This document shows, one piece after another, positions 17,399-26,272 of a stretch of DNA of 64,000 bases (position 1 is its first letter; each line of letters opens with the position of its first letter). The stretch spans positions 1 to 64,000 of the forward strand of contig NZ_JAPDDT010000003.1 of assembly GCF_025950235.1 (NCBI RefSeq), given 5' to 3'. A model generated the notes under the pieces. That model saw nothing but the letters and a program-made list of their open reading frames with translations, was not told the origin of the DNA and did no database searches. The stretch comes from Luteolibacter arcticus (lineage in GTDB: Bacteria; Verrucomicrobiota; Verrucomicrobiia; Verrucomicrobiales; Akkermansiaceae). The position numbers and the translations under genes are program-made.

Positions 17399-17464
17399 TA
17401 CGTAGTCCCGCCTCAGGCGGACCCGAGTGGTCCTTCGAGTCCGCGTGAAGGCGGGACCACGAAC
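17399..17464. repeat. Palindromic repeat family A, copy 2
   Basis: This imperfect palindrome of about 66 bases begins ACGTAGTCCCGCCTCAGG and ends GTGAAGGCGGGACCACGAAC, matching copy 1 at 1866-1932. It lies between convergent genes (methyltransferase and tsaB), again at 3' ends. Confidence 0.78.
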
Positions 17465-17484
17465 AACTGCAGGCGAGCCTCCCG

Positions 17485-18162
17485 CTACTTCCGCAGCAAC
17501 GGGTGCCCGCCCTTGGCCACCGTGACATGCGGCGGCCGCAGGTAAGCCGGCTGCACCGGCAGCGCCGCCAGTTTCAATCGCTCCTCACTGGAACGCGCCA
17601 GCCACGCCTTGGCCAGGAGCGCCGCAGTGGGTTGCTCCAATAGGACCTCCGCCGCCAACTCCTCCGGCAAGCCGACCTTTCCCACCGGCTCAAGGGAAAA
17701 CACTGCCGCCCCACCCTTCAATACGCCGCGGATTTCCTCAGTCAGCTCCTCCACCCCGCACAATTCCGGTTCCCCGCCAAAGCCCGCCCGCCATGCGCTG
17801 CCGCGGCGGGCGTCGCCCACGGCCAGCGCCCCGGGTTTCGCCGATGGCACCGCCAGCAGCGAACTGAGCCCGACCGCCGGGCAGCGATGAACCAGCGCGA
17901 CGCCTTGGCCGGCGGCGATCCCCACGCGAGTGCCGCTGTAGCTGCCGGGACCGGTGCCGATCACCACCTCGGCCAGCGACTGGCCGGGTTCCAGCCCCGC
18001 GAGCGCCCGTTCCAAGGGGGCAAATAGCAAGGCGTTGTGGCTGCGGTCGCCGGTGAAAGTCTCCTCAAAGACCACCTCGCTGCCGCGCAGCAGGGCCAGC
18101 GAGGCACGGGGAGTGCTGCTTTCTATGAACAATCGGGCGGCGTCCGGCACGCCGCCGAGCAT
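17485..18162 (-). CDS. tsaB: tRNA threonylcarbamoyladenosine biosynthesis protein TsaB
   Basis: The 225-residue protein has the ASKHA-fold TsaB signature GTGPGSYSGTRVGIAAGQG near residues 68-86 and an N-terminal FIESSTPRASLAL. TsaB is a non-catalytic partner of TsaD in t6A modification of ANN-decoding tRNAs and is essential in many bacteria. An in-frame extension to 18315 would add 51 residues without similarity to the family, so ATG at 18162 is chosen. That leaves about 150 bases to the divergent gltA gene. Confidence 0.85.
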   Translation of the reverse strand: MLGGVPDAARLFIESSTPRASLALLRGSEVVFEETFTGDRSHNALLFAPLERALAGLEPGQSLAEVVIGTGPGSYSGTRVGIAAGQGVALVHRCPAVGLSSLLAVPSAKPGALAVGDARRGSAWRAGFGGEPELCGVEELTEEIRGVLKGGAAVFSLEPVGKVGLPEELAAEVLLEQPTAALLAKAWLARSSEERLKLAALPVQPAYLRPPHVTVAKGGHPLLRK

Positions 18163-18313
18163 CCGGAAATCTGCCCGCTCCGCAACCCGCAATCCCCCGC
18201 AAACCCCGCTCCCGCAGGCCATTCTACCACACTGCGGATTTCTCCCCTTGCCAGCCCCCCAGCCAACCCGCTTTCTTCCGTGCAAATTCCGCACCCGTAA
18301 CCCCTGTTTTTCC

Positions 18314-19444
18314 ATGACCGACTACGCCAAAGGCCTCGAAGGAGTCATCGCCAATGAATCCGCCCTCAGCAACGTGGAGGGTGCCGAAGGCCGCCTCAGC
18401 TACCTCGGTTACAGCATCGAAGACCTCGTCGAAAACTGCACCTACGAGGAAGTCGTCTACCTCCTCCACCGCGGTCGGCTGCCGAATCCCGCGGAACTCG
18501 CCGATGGCGAATCCCGCCTGCGCGCCGAGCGCAACCTGCCGGACGGCGTGATCGATTTCCTCAAGGCCGCGCCGAAAGACGCGAACCCGATGGACGTGGC
18601 CCGCACCGCGGTCTCCATGCTCGGCCTCTACGACAAGCGCGCCTCCATCGGCACGCCGGACCTGGAGAAGGACGCCGCGATCGCACTCTCCATTTGTGCC
18701 AAAATCCCGATCATCGTCGCTGCCTTCCACCGCTTCCGCCAAGGCCTTGAGCTGCCGCCGATCCGCACCGACCTTTCCGAGGCCGGTCATTTCCTCTACC
18801 TGATCACCGGCGAGGTGCCGACCGACGTGGCCACCCGCACGCTCGATGTCGCCCTGACCCTGCACGCCGATCACGGAATGAACGCGTCCACCTTCTCGGC
18901 TCGCGTCACCGTCGCCACGCTGTCGGACATGTATTCGGCCATCACCTCGGCGATCGGCACACTCAAGGGCCCGCTCCACGGCGGTGCCAACGAGGGCGTG
19001 ATTCACATGCTCCAAGGCATCGGCGAACTCGACAAGGTGGACGTTTGGGTCGAGGAACGGTTGACCCGCAAGGAAAAGATCATGGGCATCGGCCACCGCG
19101 TCTACAAGGTGCTCGATCCCCGCGCCCCGCACCTGCGCAAGCTGGCCATCCAGCTTACCGAGGAACTCGGCGAACCCAAGTGGATCCAGATGTCCGAGCG
19201 CATCGCCGAGATCATGCGCGACCGCAAGGGCCTCAACGCGAACGTCGATTTCTACTCGGCCACCGTTTACTACTCGCTCGGCATCCCGACCGATCTCTTC
19301 ACCCCGATCTTCGCCATCGCCCGCGCCTCCGGTTGGACAGCGCAGGTGCTCGAGCAGCTCCGCGACAACCGCCTGTATCGTCCGCTGACGCTCTACACCG
19401 GCCCGCAAGGACCGCTGCCGATCACGCCGATCGAGGAGCGGTAA
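18314..19444 (+). CDS. gltA: Citrate synthase (2-methylcitrate synthase-like)
   Basis: The 376-residue protein matches the short citrate/methylcitrate synthase class. Visible motifs are GPLHGGANEGV (His near 221), GIGHRVYKVLDPRAP (His near 260) and NVDFYSATVYYSLGIP (Asp near 312), the catalytic His-His-Asp set that condenses oxaloacetate with acetyl-CoA. ATG at 18314 is chosen because the sequence upstream is tsaB's divergent 5' region. Citrate and 2-methylcitrate activity cannot be separated from the sequence, and no prp genes are adjacent. Confidence 0.9.
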   Translation: MTDYAKGLEGVIANESALSNVEGAEGRLSYLGYSIEDLVENCTYEEVVYLLHRGRLPNPAELADGESRLRAERNLPDGVIDFLKAAPKDANPMDVARTAVSMLGLYDKRASIGTPDLEKDAAIALSICAKIPIIVAAFHRFRQGLELPPIRTDLSEAGHFLYLITGEVPTDVATRTLDVALTLHADHGMNASTFSARVTVATLSDMYSAITSAIGTLKGPLHGGANEGVIHMLQGIGELDKVDVWVEERLTRKEKIMGIGHRVYKVLDPRAPHLRKLAIQLTEELGEPKWIQMSERIAEIMRDRKGLNANVDFYSATVYYSLGIPTDLFTPIFAIARASGWTAQVLEQLRDNRLYRPLTLYTGPQGPLPITPIEER

Positions 19445-19493
19445 GGATTCGTGGCCTCGGCATCCTTCCGGGGAGCCTTTGTCATCGCAAGGC

Positions 19494-19549
19494 GGCTCTT
19501 CGTCCCAACGGGACGACTTATAATAGCCCGGCACGCAGTGCCGGGTAAA
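19494..19549. repeat. Repeat family D, left inverted copy
   Basis: It contains CTCTTCGTCCCAACGGGACG, then TTATAATAGCCCGGCACGCA and GTGCCGGG: two hairpins, CGTCCC/GGGACG and CCCGGCAC/GTGCCGGG. It is the reverse complement of 19747-19802 with few differences. Confidence 0.8.
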
Positions 19550-19746
19550 ACTCCGCTGACCATCGCGTCACAACGTGACGCCTCATGCGGTGAACGGCTG
19601 AGTCCTCGGCCCGCTCCGAAGACTCCATTCAATGATGCTCTTCGAAGAAGAAATGCGGGTCCGAAATGAATGCGCGGCAGATTGAGGATCAAACTTCCGC
19701 ACCCCGCATAAAGTCTCCCGTTGGGAGACCAAGCCTTTGTCGGCAA

Positions 19747-19802
19747 TCCCCGGCACTTCGTGCCGGGCTTTTATGAGTCGTCCCGTTGGGACGGAAGAGT
19801 CG
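19747..19802. repeat. Repeat family D, right inverted copy
   Basis: It contains CCCCGGCACTTCGTGCCGGG, then CTTTTATGAGTCGTCCCGTT and GGGACG. Together with 19494-19549 it forms a long inverted repeat around about 200 bases of unique sequence, resembling the outline of a small mobilizable element without a transposase gene. Confidence 0.8.
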
Positions 19803-19828
19803 TCCACTTCCGGACCCTGCCAAGCCGC

Positions 19829-20440
19829 TCACTCCTTCAACCGAATCTTCAGCTCACCCGAGGAAACCTTCATCTCCTCGATCCCGGCGATCTTGCCGCC
19901 TTTTCCGCCGCCGAGGATCTCGCCGAGGACATCCTTGCCCTTGAGCTGGCCGAGCCAGTCATTCGGCAAGGAAACACCCCACAGGGTGAAGTCGTCGAGC
20001 ACCAAGCTCGGGATGCCTTCCGTGGTCTTCACGATGAAGCGGGCGCGGGCCTTGAGCTTCTTGCCGCCGACCACCGGAACGTCAGGATCGAGATCGGTCT
20101 CGTAGCGCGCGTGCACCGCGTCGGTGGCGAGTTCCAGCTTCAGCTTCTCGCCGAGCGTCGTGTGCTCATTGAGCAGGCCATTCAGTTCGCGCTCGGTCAG
20201 CACGATCTCCTTCTTGCCCTTCTCGTAGATAGGCTCCGTGGGTTTCTCGACTTGCTGGATCGCTTCCACCTTCTGCTGCACCACCACCTTCTCATCAGCG
20301 GTGAGCTCGACCGGTTTGATCGGCCGGTTCGTCCACCAGATCACGCCGATGGCCACGACCAGCACGGCAATGATGCCGACCAGCACCGGCACGAGGCAGG
20401 ACTTCTTGCGAGGAACGGGAGGCGGCGACGACTCGGACAT
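19829..20440 (-). CDS. Single-pass membrane protein of unknown function
   Basis: The 203-residue protein has a short Pro-rich cytoplasmic N-terminus (SSPPPVPRKK), one transmembrane helix (about 15-37), and a periplasmic domain of about 165 residues with alternating charged strands and a Gly-rich loop (LGGGKGGK). I do not recognise a named family; the shape resembles small membrane-anchored lipid- or polymer-binding proteins. ATG at 20440 is chosen because an upstream extension would run into the tmRNA. It lies 84 bases downstream of ssrA on the same strand. Confidence 0.7.
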   Translation of the reverse strand: MSESSPPPVPRKKSCLVPVLVGIIAVLVVAIGVIWWTNRPIKPVELTADEKVVVQQKVEAIQQVEKPTEPIYEKGKKEIVLTERELNGLLNEHTTLGEKLKLELATDAVHARYETDLDPDVPVVGGKKLKARARFIVKTTEGIPSLVLDDFTLWGVSLPNDWLGQLKGKDVLGEILGGGKGGKIAGIEEMKVSSGELKIRLKE

Positions 20441-20524
20441 GGCAACGCGCAATCTAGCGGGAGATCTTTTCCCAAAAAGCAAAATCCCGGGCCGGCTTGG
20501 AGGCCGGTCCGGGATTAAAAAGAG

Positions 20525-20880
20525 TGGAGGCGAGGGGAGTTGAACCCCTGTCCGAAACATCTTTCATGCGGGCATCTACACGTTTATCCTACGGTCTGGT
20601 ATTTCGGAGAGTTTCGGCCCGTCGGCGGCGTCTTCTCTCCTAGGATCCTGTTTAATCTCGCCAAGATGCCCGGTTCCCCGGCTTCCTGGCCAGCCTGCTA
20701 AGTGTTCGCCGTCCCCCTCAGTAGGCGTCGGGGTTCAGGCGTGGCTGTCAATTAAGCAGCCAGTGCGAGCTCGTTAGAGTCTGCATTTATTTGTTTTGAA
20801 CGGCTTTTTTAGGAGGCCAGCCGATCAACCTCCACGTGCAGCCAGCACTGCGAACATCCCGTCGAAACCAGTACGCCCCC
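20525..20880 (-). ncRNA. ssrA: Transfer-messenger RNA (tmRNA)
   Basis: The 5' end on the minus strand reads GGGGGCGTACTGGTTTCGAC and pairs with CGCCTCC at the 3' end, forming the tRNA-like acceptor stem. The T-arm region GGGGTTCAACTCCCC is present. Just after GGCCTCCTAAAAAAGCC, which corresponds to GGCCUCGUAAAAAGCC of E. coli, a resume codon GCA starts the tag ADSNELALAA followed by TAA (20780 down to 20748). The 3' CCA is not encoded (CTC follows the discriminator A). The RNA rescues stalled ribosomes with SmpB. Length is about 356 nt, normal for one-piece tmRNA. Confidence 0.95.
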
Positions 20881-20966
20881 TTTGCTGACGGCCCGACCAT
20901 GCCTCCGCGCGCCCGCCGGTGCAAATGGAATTTCCATGGCCGGATTCCATCGCCAGAGTAGCGGCG

Positions 20967-21464
20967 ATGAACGTGCAGCACTACCAAGTCCATGACGGCT
21001 TGTTCGCGGGCGAGTATCCGGGAAGCCTCGCACCGGAGGTCACCGAGGACCGTTTGAAATTCCTCATCGGCAAAGGCGTCCAAACATTCATCGACCTCAC
21101 CACCTCCCACGACCGGCTCGATCCCTACGAACCGGTGCTGCGCGAACTCGGCGAGGGCCTGACCCGCCACTCCCACGAAATCCCGGACCTAGGCGTTCCG
21201 ACCTCGCCCGAGGTGATGCGCGGGATCCTTGACCTCCTGCGGGCCGAGCTCGACGCCGGCCGGGTCTGTTACGTCCACTGCTGGGGCGGGATCGGCCGCA
21301 CCGGCACCGTGATCGGCTGCTGGCTGAAGGAATCCGGCATGGACGCCGCCGCCGCGCTCGATGAAGTGCAGCGCCGCTACGCTGCCGGCATGCCAAAGGC
21401 GATCCACCATCCCCGCTCCCCGCAAACCCCGCAACAGATACGCTACGTGGAGGAGTGGCCGTGA
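20967..21464 (+). CDS. Dual-specificity/tyrosine protein phosphatase
   Basis: The 165-residue protein has the P-loop signature HCWGGIGRTG with Cys105 and Arg111, and a probable general-acid Asp74 in EIPDLGVPT. The fold is that of small cyclophosphatase/KAP-like or PTEN-like phosphatases. An alternative upstream start (ATG at 20925) would add 14 residues. It is the first gene of a translationally coupled trio: its TGA overlaps the GTG of the next gene. The substrate is unknown. Confidence 0.85.
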   Translation: MNVQHYQVHDGLFAGEYPGSLAPEVTEDRLKFLIGKGVQTFIDLTTSHDRLDPYEPVLRELGEGLTRHSHEIPDLGVPTSPEVMRGILDLLRAELDAGRVCYVHCWGGIGRTGTVIGCWLKESGMDAAAALDEVQRRYAAGMPKAIHHPRSPQTPQQIRYVEEWP

Positions 21465-22822
21465 CTCCACGCCGGGCGCTTCCCCTCCTCGCAATCGCCT
21501 GCTGGCTCACCGCAGGCTGCGAACGCACAGCGCCCGTCGCCAAGGCGGCACCCGACCGCACGCCCGCCTTCTGGGTCTGGCACCGCAGTTCCGCCTTGGC
21601 CCCCGCGGAGAAGGAATCGCTCCCCGCAGGTAGCCGCCTCTACCGCCAGATCGCCGAGTTCGGCTGGCGCGATGGAGCCTGGTCGCCGCGAGCGGTGGCG
21701 AAGGCAGACGTTTTGTTAGAAAACGAGATCCCCGTCGTCCGCCTCGACCCCGGCCCCGCCTTCCTCGAACGCCCCGATGCCGCCGCCATGCTCGCAAAGT
21801 GGCTGCGCCACCACTTCCAAGACAAAGTCCCGGCATCGCTCCAGCTCGATCACGATTGCCCGGTGCGCCTGCTGCCACGCTACGCAGCCTTTCTTCGCGA
21901 GCTGCGAGGCGAGCTCGCCTTGAAGGAAATCTCCATCACCGCTCTCGCCGGCTGGATCGATTCGCCCGCTTTCAAGCAACTCGGCGAAGCCGCCGATGAA
22001 CTGCTGCCGATGTTCTACGACCTGACCGCCGATCCGCCGCAGGACATCGCCGCCGGAAAGGCCAAGCCGATGGCCGGCCCCGAAGCAGCAGCATGGATCG
22101 CCCGCTGGAAATCCTGCCGCACCCCATGGTGCGCCGGGCTTGCGAATTTCGAGCGGCTCTCGCTCTTCGAAGCGGACGGCAAGCTGGTCGGCCACCTCAA
22201 GCAATGGACGCCCGAAAGCATCGCCCGCGCCGACTTCCTCGAAGCGCTCCCGCAATTCACCGGCGGAACCGGATATCGCATCACGAGCGCCGCCAGCCTC
22301 CACGGCACGCAGCTCCAGGCATCACAGCTCCTCATCTGGCGCGCGCCGGATGCCGAAAGCCTCCGCGGCCTGATCGCCGCTGCCTTCGATGCCGGTGCGC
22401 GCGGCATCGTCTGGTTCGCTTTGCCCGGCCCCGGCCTGCGAGCGGCGCATTCGCCCTCCCATCTCGCCGCCCTCGCCCGCGGCGAAGTACCCGCGCATGG
22501 CGTGACGGCGAAGCTCGAAAGCAACGGCAGCATCGTGCTGCGAAACGCCGGCCCCGGCGACCTTTCACTGGCCCTTGGCGCGCCGCTTCACCGGCTTATG
22601 TTGCGGTCGCATGAAGCCGGCACGTTCACCACCGCTGGGCCGGGCGAGTTCGCCGAAGTCGCCACTCCCCTGCCGCCGAAATTTTCCCACGAAATAGTGT
22701 TATCTTTTCCGCGCTTGCTCGTAGGTGAGGAAATCGCGAGCGAATCCGGCCTGATCCCCGTGCGGGGTGTCCGTGAACTCCAGTGGTCCCTTGACGACTC
22801 CACTCCCGCTCCACTCCCATGA
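21461..22822 (+). CDS. DUF3142-like lipoprotein
   Basis: The 453-residue protein starts at GTG overlapping the phosphatase stop. It has a lipoprotein signal with lipobox LTAGC (Cys20). The mature part begins with FWVWHRS and contains LQLDHDCP, ITALAGWIDSPAF and MFYDLT, a pattern typical of DUF3142, a TIM-barrel-like family predicted to act on glycans, followed by a C-terminal beta-rich part. It should sit in the outer membrane or periplasm. Its stop overlaps the next gene (ATGA). Confidence 0.7.
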   Translation: MTPRRALPLLAIACWLTAGCERTAPVAKAAPDRTPAFWVWHRSSALAPAEKESLPAGSRLYRQIAEFGWRDGAWSPRAVAKADVLLENEIPVVRLDPGPAFLERPDAAAMLAKWLRHHFQDKVPASLQLDHDCPVRLLPRYAAFLRELRGELALKEISITALAGWIDSPAFKQLGEAADELLPMFYDLTADPPQDIAAGKAKPMAGPEAAAWIARWKSCRTPWCAGLANFERLSLFEADGKLVGHLKQWTPESIARADFLEALPQFTGGTGYRITSAASLHGTQLQASQLLIWRAPDAESLRGLIAAAFDAGARGIVWFALPGPGLRAAHSPSHLAALARGEVPAHGVTAKLESNGSIVLRNAGPGDLSLALGAPLHRLMLRSHEAGTFTTAGPGEFAEVATPLPPKFSHEIVLSFPRLLVGEEIASESGLIPVRGVRELQWSLDDSTPAPLP

Positions 22823-25800
22823 AACGTCGCGTCCTCGTTTTGACGCCCCTGCTCCTCGCCTGCGGTCCGTTCTTCTACCAGGCTCCGCCGCCGCTCGAAA
22901 GCTATCCCCAGCGCATCCCCGGCAAGGGCTGGCGCGATCTCTTTGCCGAAACGAAGCCCGCACCGGCGGATGCGGCAAGCTCGCCCGAATTGATCGATGC
23001 CTGCGAAGTGCTCGTCGATGAACTGCCGAAGCTCCCGCAAGCGGAACGGTTATCGAAGATCGATGCGCTGCTCGCCCGCAACCGCGAGGGAGACTTCCGG
23101 CTGCGCACTGCGAATCTCCTCCACGAACTGCGCGAACTTGCGGCCGACGATACCGCCCTCGCAGTTGCCGGGGACTATTTGAAATGGCGGCTCGATCGCC
23201 TCGAAAAACCCGCAGGGTTCGTCCTGCGCCCGCCGGTCAAAACCTGGGAAATGAGCGAAGATGAGTTCATCGTTGCCACTCGCGCGTACGCGGCGAGCCA
23301 AGCCGGGGCCTTCGAGTGGCTGGACCGCGAGGTGGCGTCGGGGCCCGCGATACTACGCGCGAACCTGATGGTGCAGAAGGGCGCGATCACGATGGAATAC
23401 GGCGACTTTGCCGAGGCCCGAGACACCTTCACCGGCATGATCGGCCTGTTCCCGGATCATCCGCGGGTCGAGCCTGCCCGGCTGATGCTGGGGCGCTGCT
23501 TGCTTGAATTGGCCCGGACCCAATCGCGGGAAGCGGACGTCACACGCGATGACCGGAAGCGCATCGATGAGTTACTCACGGAGGCGATCCACGAGTTCGG
23601 GCTCTGCCTCGATTCCCGCGGCCGCTTCGCCGCGGATGCTTCCGGCTGGCTCGCCGCCGTCGCTCTGGAGCGCCGCGATTTCAGCGAGGCGATCCGCCGT
23701 CAACTCCATCGGCTCGATCTTCAGCCGACCCGCGAAGTCACCCGCTCCGTGCTGCGCGAGTGCGACCGGATCTTTACCTCCTTGCTGGAAAGAGACGTCG
23801 GTCAGGACGACCACTTCGACGACGGAGGAACCGATCAGTATCTACCTTTTGACGAAATGGCGAAGCACCCTGCGGTCATGCGCCTCTTCGTCGGCCATGC
23901 CCTCGATCCCGCCGCACGGGAGGAACTACCATCCGCCCACGAGAACTTCGGAAGCGACCGCGGCACGCTCGATTTCCTACATCGCCGGATCATCCGTCCC
24001 CAATCGTTGACCAGACGCTCACTCACCGCACTGGGAACTGCGGTCGTGAAGGAAGCCGGGGTTTCAAAGCCGGACGCGCTTACCCTGCTCATCCTCGGGT
24101 GGGCCTCCTACCGCGAAGGCGAGGTGCCGCAGGCATTGGCCTTGTTCGACCAAGCGCAGGCGCTCCAGCCGAGCGATGAACTCGTTCAGGGCCGGGCGCT
24201 CGCGCTCACGGCTCTGGGACGTCACCGCGAGGCGGCCGGTGCTTACGCGGAGCTCACGAAGAACTTCCCGGAAAGCTCCATCGCAAAGAACTCCATTTTC
24301 GACCATGCCATATCCCGCTTCCACGCGGGCGAGGCGGGCGAAGCGCTGCTCATGCTCTGCGGCACACGCCCCGATGGCTCCTGGCTGCCCGCAGCACCCC
24401 TGCATCCGGAACACGAGCCGGTGCAATGGATCGACGGCATCGCCCAATTCGCACCGCTCGACCAACTCGCCGCACCGCTGTCGCGATTGGCCGAGAACGA
24501 TCCGCAGACGAGGCTGCTGCGCACGATTGTCCGTAGCCGTGCCTTGTGCGCGGAGAATTTTGCACTCGCCCGCCGCTACCTCAATCCGGCGGGGGAGGTC
24601 GTGCCGGACACCGACTACGGCTTCGCGGAACTCCCGCGCGGCATAGGCCTCACCGCCGCGACCTGGCAGCAGGAAGTCGAGTCGCTGGCCGGAGCCACCG
24701 AGTTGTTAGAACCCGCGCCGGCAGATCAGAGGGCCCGCAAGCACCTCCAGATCGGCCGCCGTTGGAAAGAGTTGCGCGGTCGCCTGACGCTGCCGCTTCA
24801 CAGCCTCTTCGACTACTCGCAGAGCGAGGGCGAAAAGCTGGAACAACTCCGCCGCAAAAACGCCGCCTTCCTCGGTTTCGCAACGGACGCCATCACGGCG
24901 GAACTCGACTCGCGCGATGAACTCCACCACGCGCTGCGCCACTTCCTCATCGCCGCGGAGAGCACCGACCCCGACGTCGCCGCGCCTGCCTTGGAGGAGG
25001 CGAATGAGGCCGTGTTCCGGCTCGCGGAATTTTCCCACTACCGCTGCTCGCGCGCGGTGGAAACGGATGCCGCCGGCTTGTCGCGCAAGCTGGTCGAACG
25101 GCTGCGGAATGATTTCCCGGATAGCCCCGAGACCGCCCGCGCGGTGAGGTGGACCTTCGCGCCGCCCGCCTTGTTAGGCACATGGATGCCGGGCGACTAC
25201 ACGCCCGGAAATTCCGCCGATGCGATCGAGTCCGCCGTTATCGATCCAAAGTCGGGCCGCTGGCGTGAATGGGAGCCGAAGCCCGGCGATGCCGAGGGCG
25301 AGCGGCTGAGCCAAGCCTTTGGCGGCCTCTTCATCGTGCCGGACGCCGACATGCCCGCCCTCCGCAAGCGGCTCGCCGACTTCCGCGCAGACTTCGACCG
25401 CACCCGCCACCTCCTGGCTGAGAACGACGTCCTCGCCCTGGTGGATGACCTCGACGACCTGGCTTCCGCTGCAGAAGCGCCCGGGATCACGCCGGACCTT
25501 TTCAGCCGCTATGCCTCCGTCCGCCGGGCGAAGGCCCCGCCACCACCGGCTGCCGGCGAGTGGGCACCGCTTGCCCCGTGGCTCGCCTTCCTCGATCGTA
25601 TCCGCCCGGTAACCATGCCCGACGGCTACACCCGGGCGAACGACGACACGGTGGAATCATGGGAGCGCTACCTGCGCGACTTTCCGAATGGCTCGAAGAC
25701 GGAAGCAGCCTCGCTGCGCCTGCTCCGCATGAAGGTCCGCGCCGCCTGCCCCATCCCGCAGGTGCAAGCCTTCCACTTCCCCGAGTCGCCGATCCTCAAC

Positions 25801-26202
25801 GGCTACAAGCGGCTGACCCGCCCCTCCGCGGTCGATGAGGCCAAGCTGCGCGCACTGAGCAAGGCACTCGACGAGCATGAATCGAGCTTCCCCAGCGGGC
25901 GCTATCGGGCCGACCTCCGTGTGCTGCGGGCGGCGATCGCCGCGCAATCGCGCGACTATCCGGTGGCCGTGAAGTGTCTCGCCGAAGTGCTGGCCGATCC
26001 GGCGCACCCGGAACTGCGTATGAATGCGGGGCTGCAATTCTCGGAGGTTTCGCTCCGGCTGTTAGACAAGAACGAGCGAGCCGCCGTGGCTGCCGCTTTC
26101 CGGGCCGAACGCTCCGCGACGCCGTTCCTGAAGAATCTGATGCATGGGGACACCTGCTTGTTCCGGTTGCGACCGCTGATGGCGTGGCTGGAGAGCCCTT
26201 AA
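22819..26202 (+). CDS. Very large TPR-rich lipoprotein
   Basis: The 1127-residue protein has a lipoprotein signal (LLLACG, Cys15). Helical repeats of TPR type are visible, for example ANLMVQKGAITMEYGDFAEA near 190 and ILGWASYREGEVPQALALFD near 425, followed by ALTALGRHREAAGAYAEL. The remainder is helical and rich in Arg, Glu and Leu. No enzyme motif is evident. It probably acts as a scaffold with the co-translated DUF3142-like lipoprotein. A 13-bp hairpin follows at 26223-26260. Confidence 0.75.
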   Translation: MKRRVLVLTPLLLACGPFFYQAPPPLESYPQRIPGKGWRDLFAETKPAPADAASSPELIDACEVLVDELPKLPQAERLSKIDALLARNREGDFRLRTANLLHELRELAADDTALAVAGDYLKWRLDRLEKPAGFVLRPPVKTWEMSEDEFIVATRAYAASQAGAFEWLDREVASGPAILRANLMVQKGAITMEYGDFAEARDTFTGMIGLFPDHPRVEPARLMLGRCLLELARTQSREADVTRDDRKRIDELLTEAIHEFGLCLDSRGRFAADASGWLAAVALERRDFSEAIRRQLHRLDLQPTREVTRSVLRECDRIFTSLLERDVGQDDHFDDGGTDQYLPFDEMAKHPAVMRLFVGHALDPAAREELPSAHENFGSDRGTLDFLHRRIIRPQSLTRRSLTALGTAVVKEAGVSKPDALTLLILGWASYREGEVPQALALFDQAQALQPSDELVQGRALALTALGRHREAAGAYAELTKNFPESSIAKNSIFDHAISRFHAGEAGEALLMLCGTRPDGSWLPAAPLHPEHEPVQWIDGIAQFAPLDQLAAPLSRLAENDPQTRLLRTIVRSRALCAENFALARRYLNPAGEVVPDTDYGFAELPRGIGLTAATWQQEVESLAGATELLEPAPADQRARKHLQIGRRWKELRGRLTLPLHSLFDYSQSEGEKLEQLRRKNAAFLGFATDAITAELDSRDELHHALRHFLIAAESTDPDVAAPALEEANEAVFRLAEFSHYRCSRAVETDAAGLSRKLVERLRNDFPDSPETARAVRWTFAPPALLGTWMPGDYTPGNSADAIESAVIDPKSGRWREWEPKPGDAEGERLSQAFGGLFIVPDADMPALRKRLADFRADFDRTRHLLAENDVLALVDDLDDLASAAEAPGITPDLFSRYASVRRAKAPPPPAAGEWAPLAPWLAFLDRIRPVTMPDGYTRANDDTVESWERYLRDFPNGSKTEAASLRLLRMKVRAACPIPQVQAFHFPESPILNGYKRLTRPSAVDEAKLRALSKALDEHESSFPSGRYRADLRVLRAAIAAQSRDYPVAVKCLAEVLADPAHPELRMNAGLQFSEVSLRLLDKNERAAVAAAFRAERSATPFLKNLMHGDTCLFRLRPLMAWLESP

Positions 26203-26222
26203 GTGCCAGAAGGCACTCTTGC

Positions 26223-26260
26223 TCTTCGTAGCGGAACGACGCAGTCATTCCGCTACGAAG
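26223..26260. terminator. Bidirectional hairpin between convergent genes
   Basis: CTTCGTAGCGGAA and TTCCGCTACGAAG form a perfect 13-bp stem with a 12-base loop between the TPR lipoprotein (+) and the GNAT-nitrilase gene (-). A smaller GTGCC/GGCAC hairpin lies at 26203-26216. There is no strong T-run on either side. Confidence 0.5.
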
Positions 26261-26272
26261 ACAGCCTTCCCA

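Larger units (their letters stand above)
19445..19828. other. Repeat-filled gap between gltA and the next gene
   Basis: The 384-base gap has no supported gene. Two inverted copies of repeat family D (19494-19549 and 19747-19802) lie at its ends, and a small hairpin GTCTCCCGTTGGGAGAC is at 19713-19729. AGCCTTTGTC also occurs twice, near 19475 and 19732. Short frames in this stretch follow the repeat sequence and are not genes. Confidence 0.7.

Noticed and set aside
18224-19534. 436-codon frame opposite gltA
   Set aside because: It is antisense to citrate synthase; composition is that of reversed codons.
20525-20600. tRNA-like T-arm suggesting a tRNA gene
   Set aside because: It is the 3' end of tmRNA; the matching 5' acceptor strand is at 20874-20880 and a tag frame lies between.
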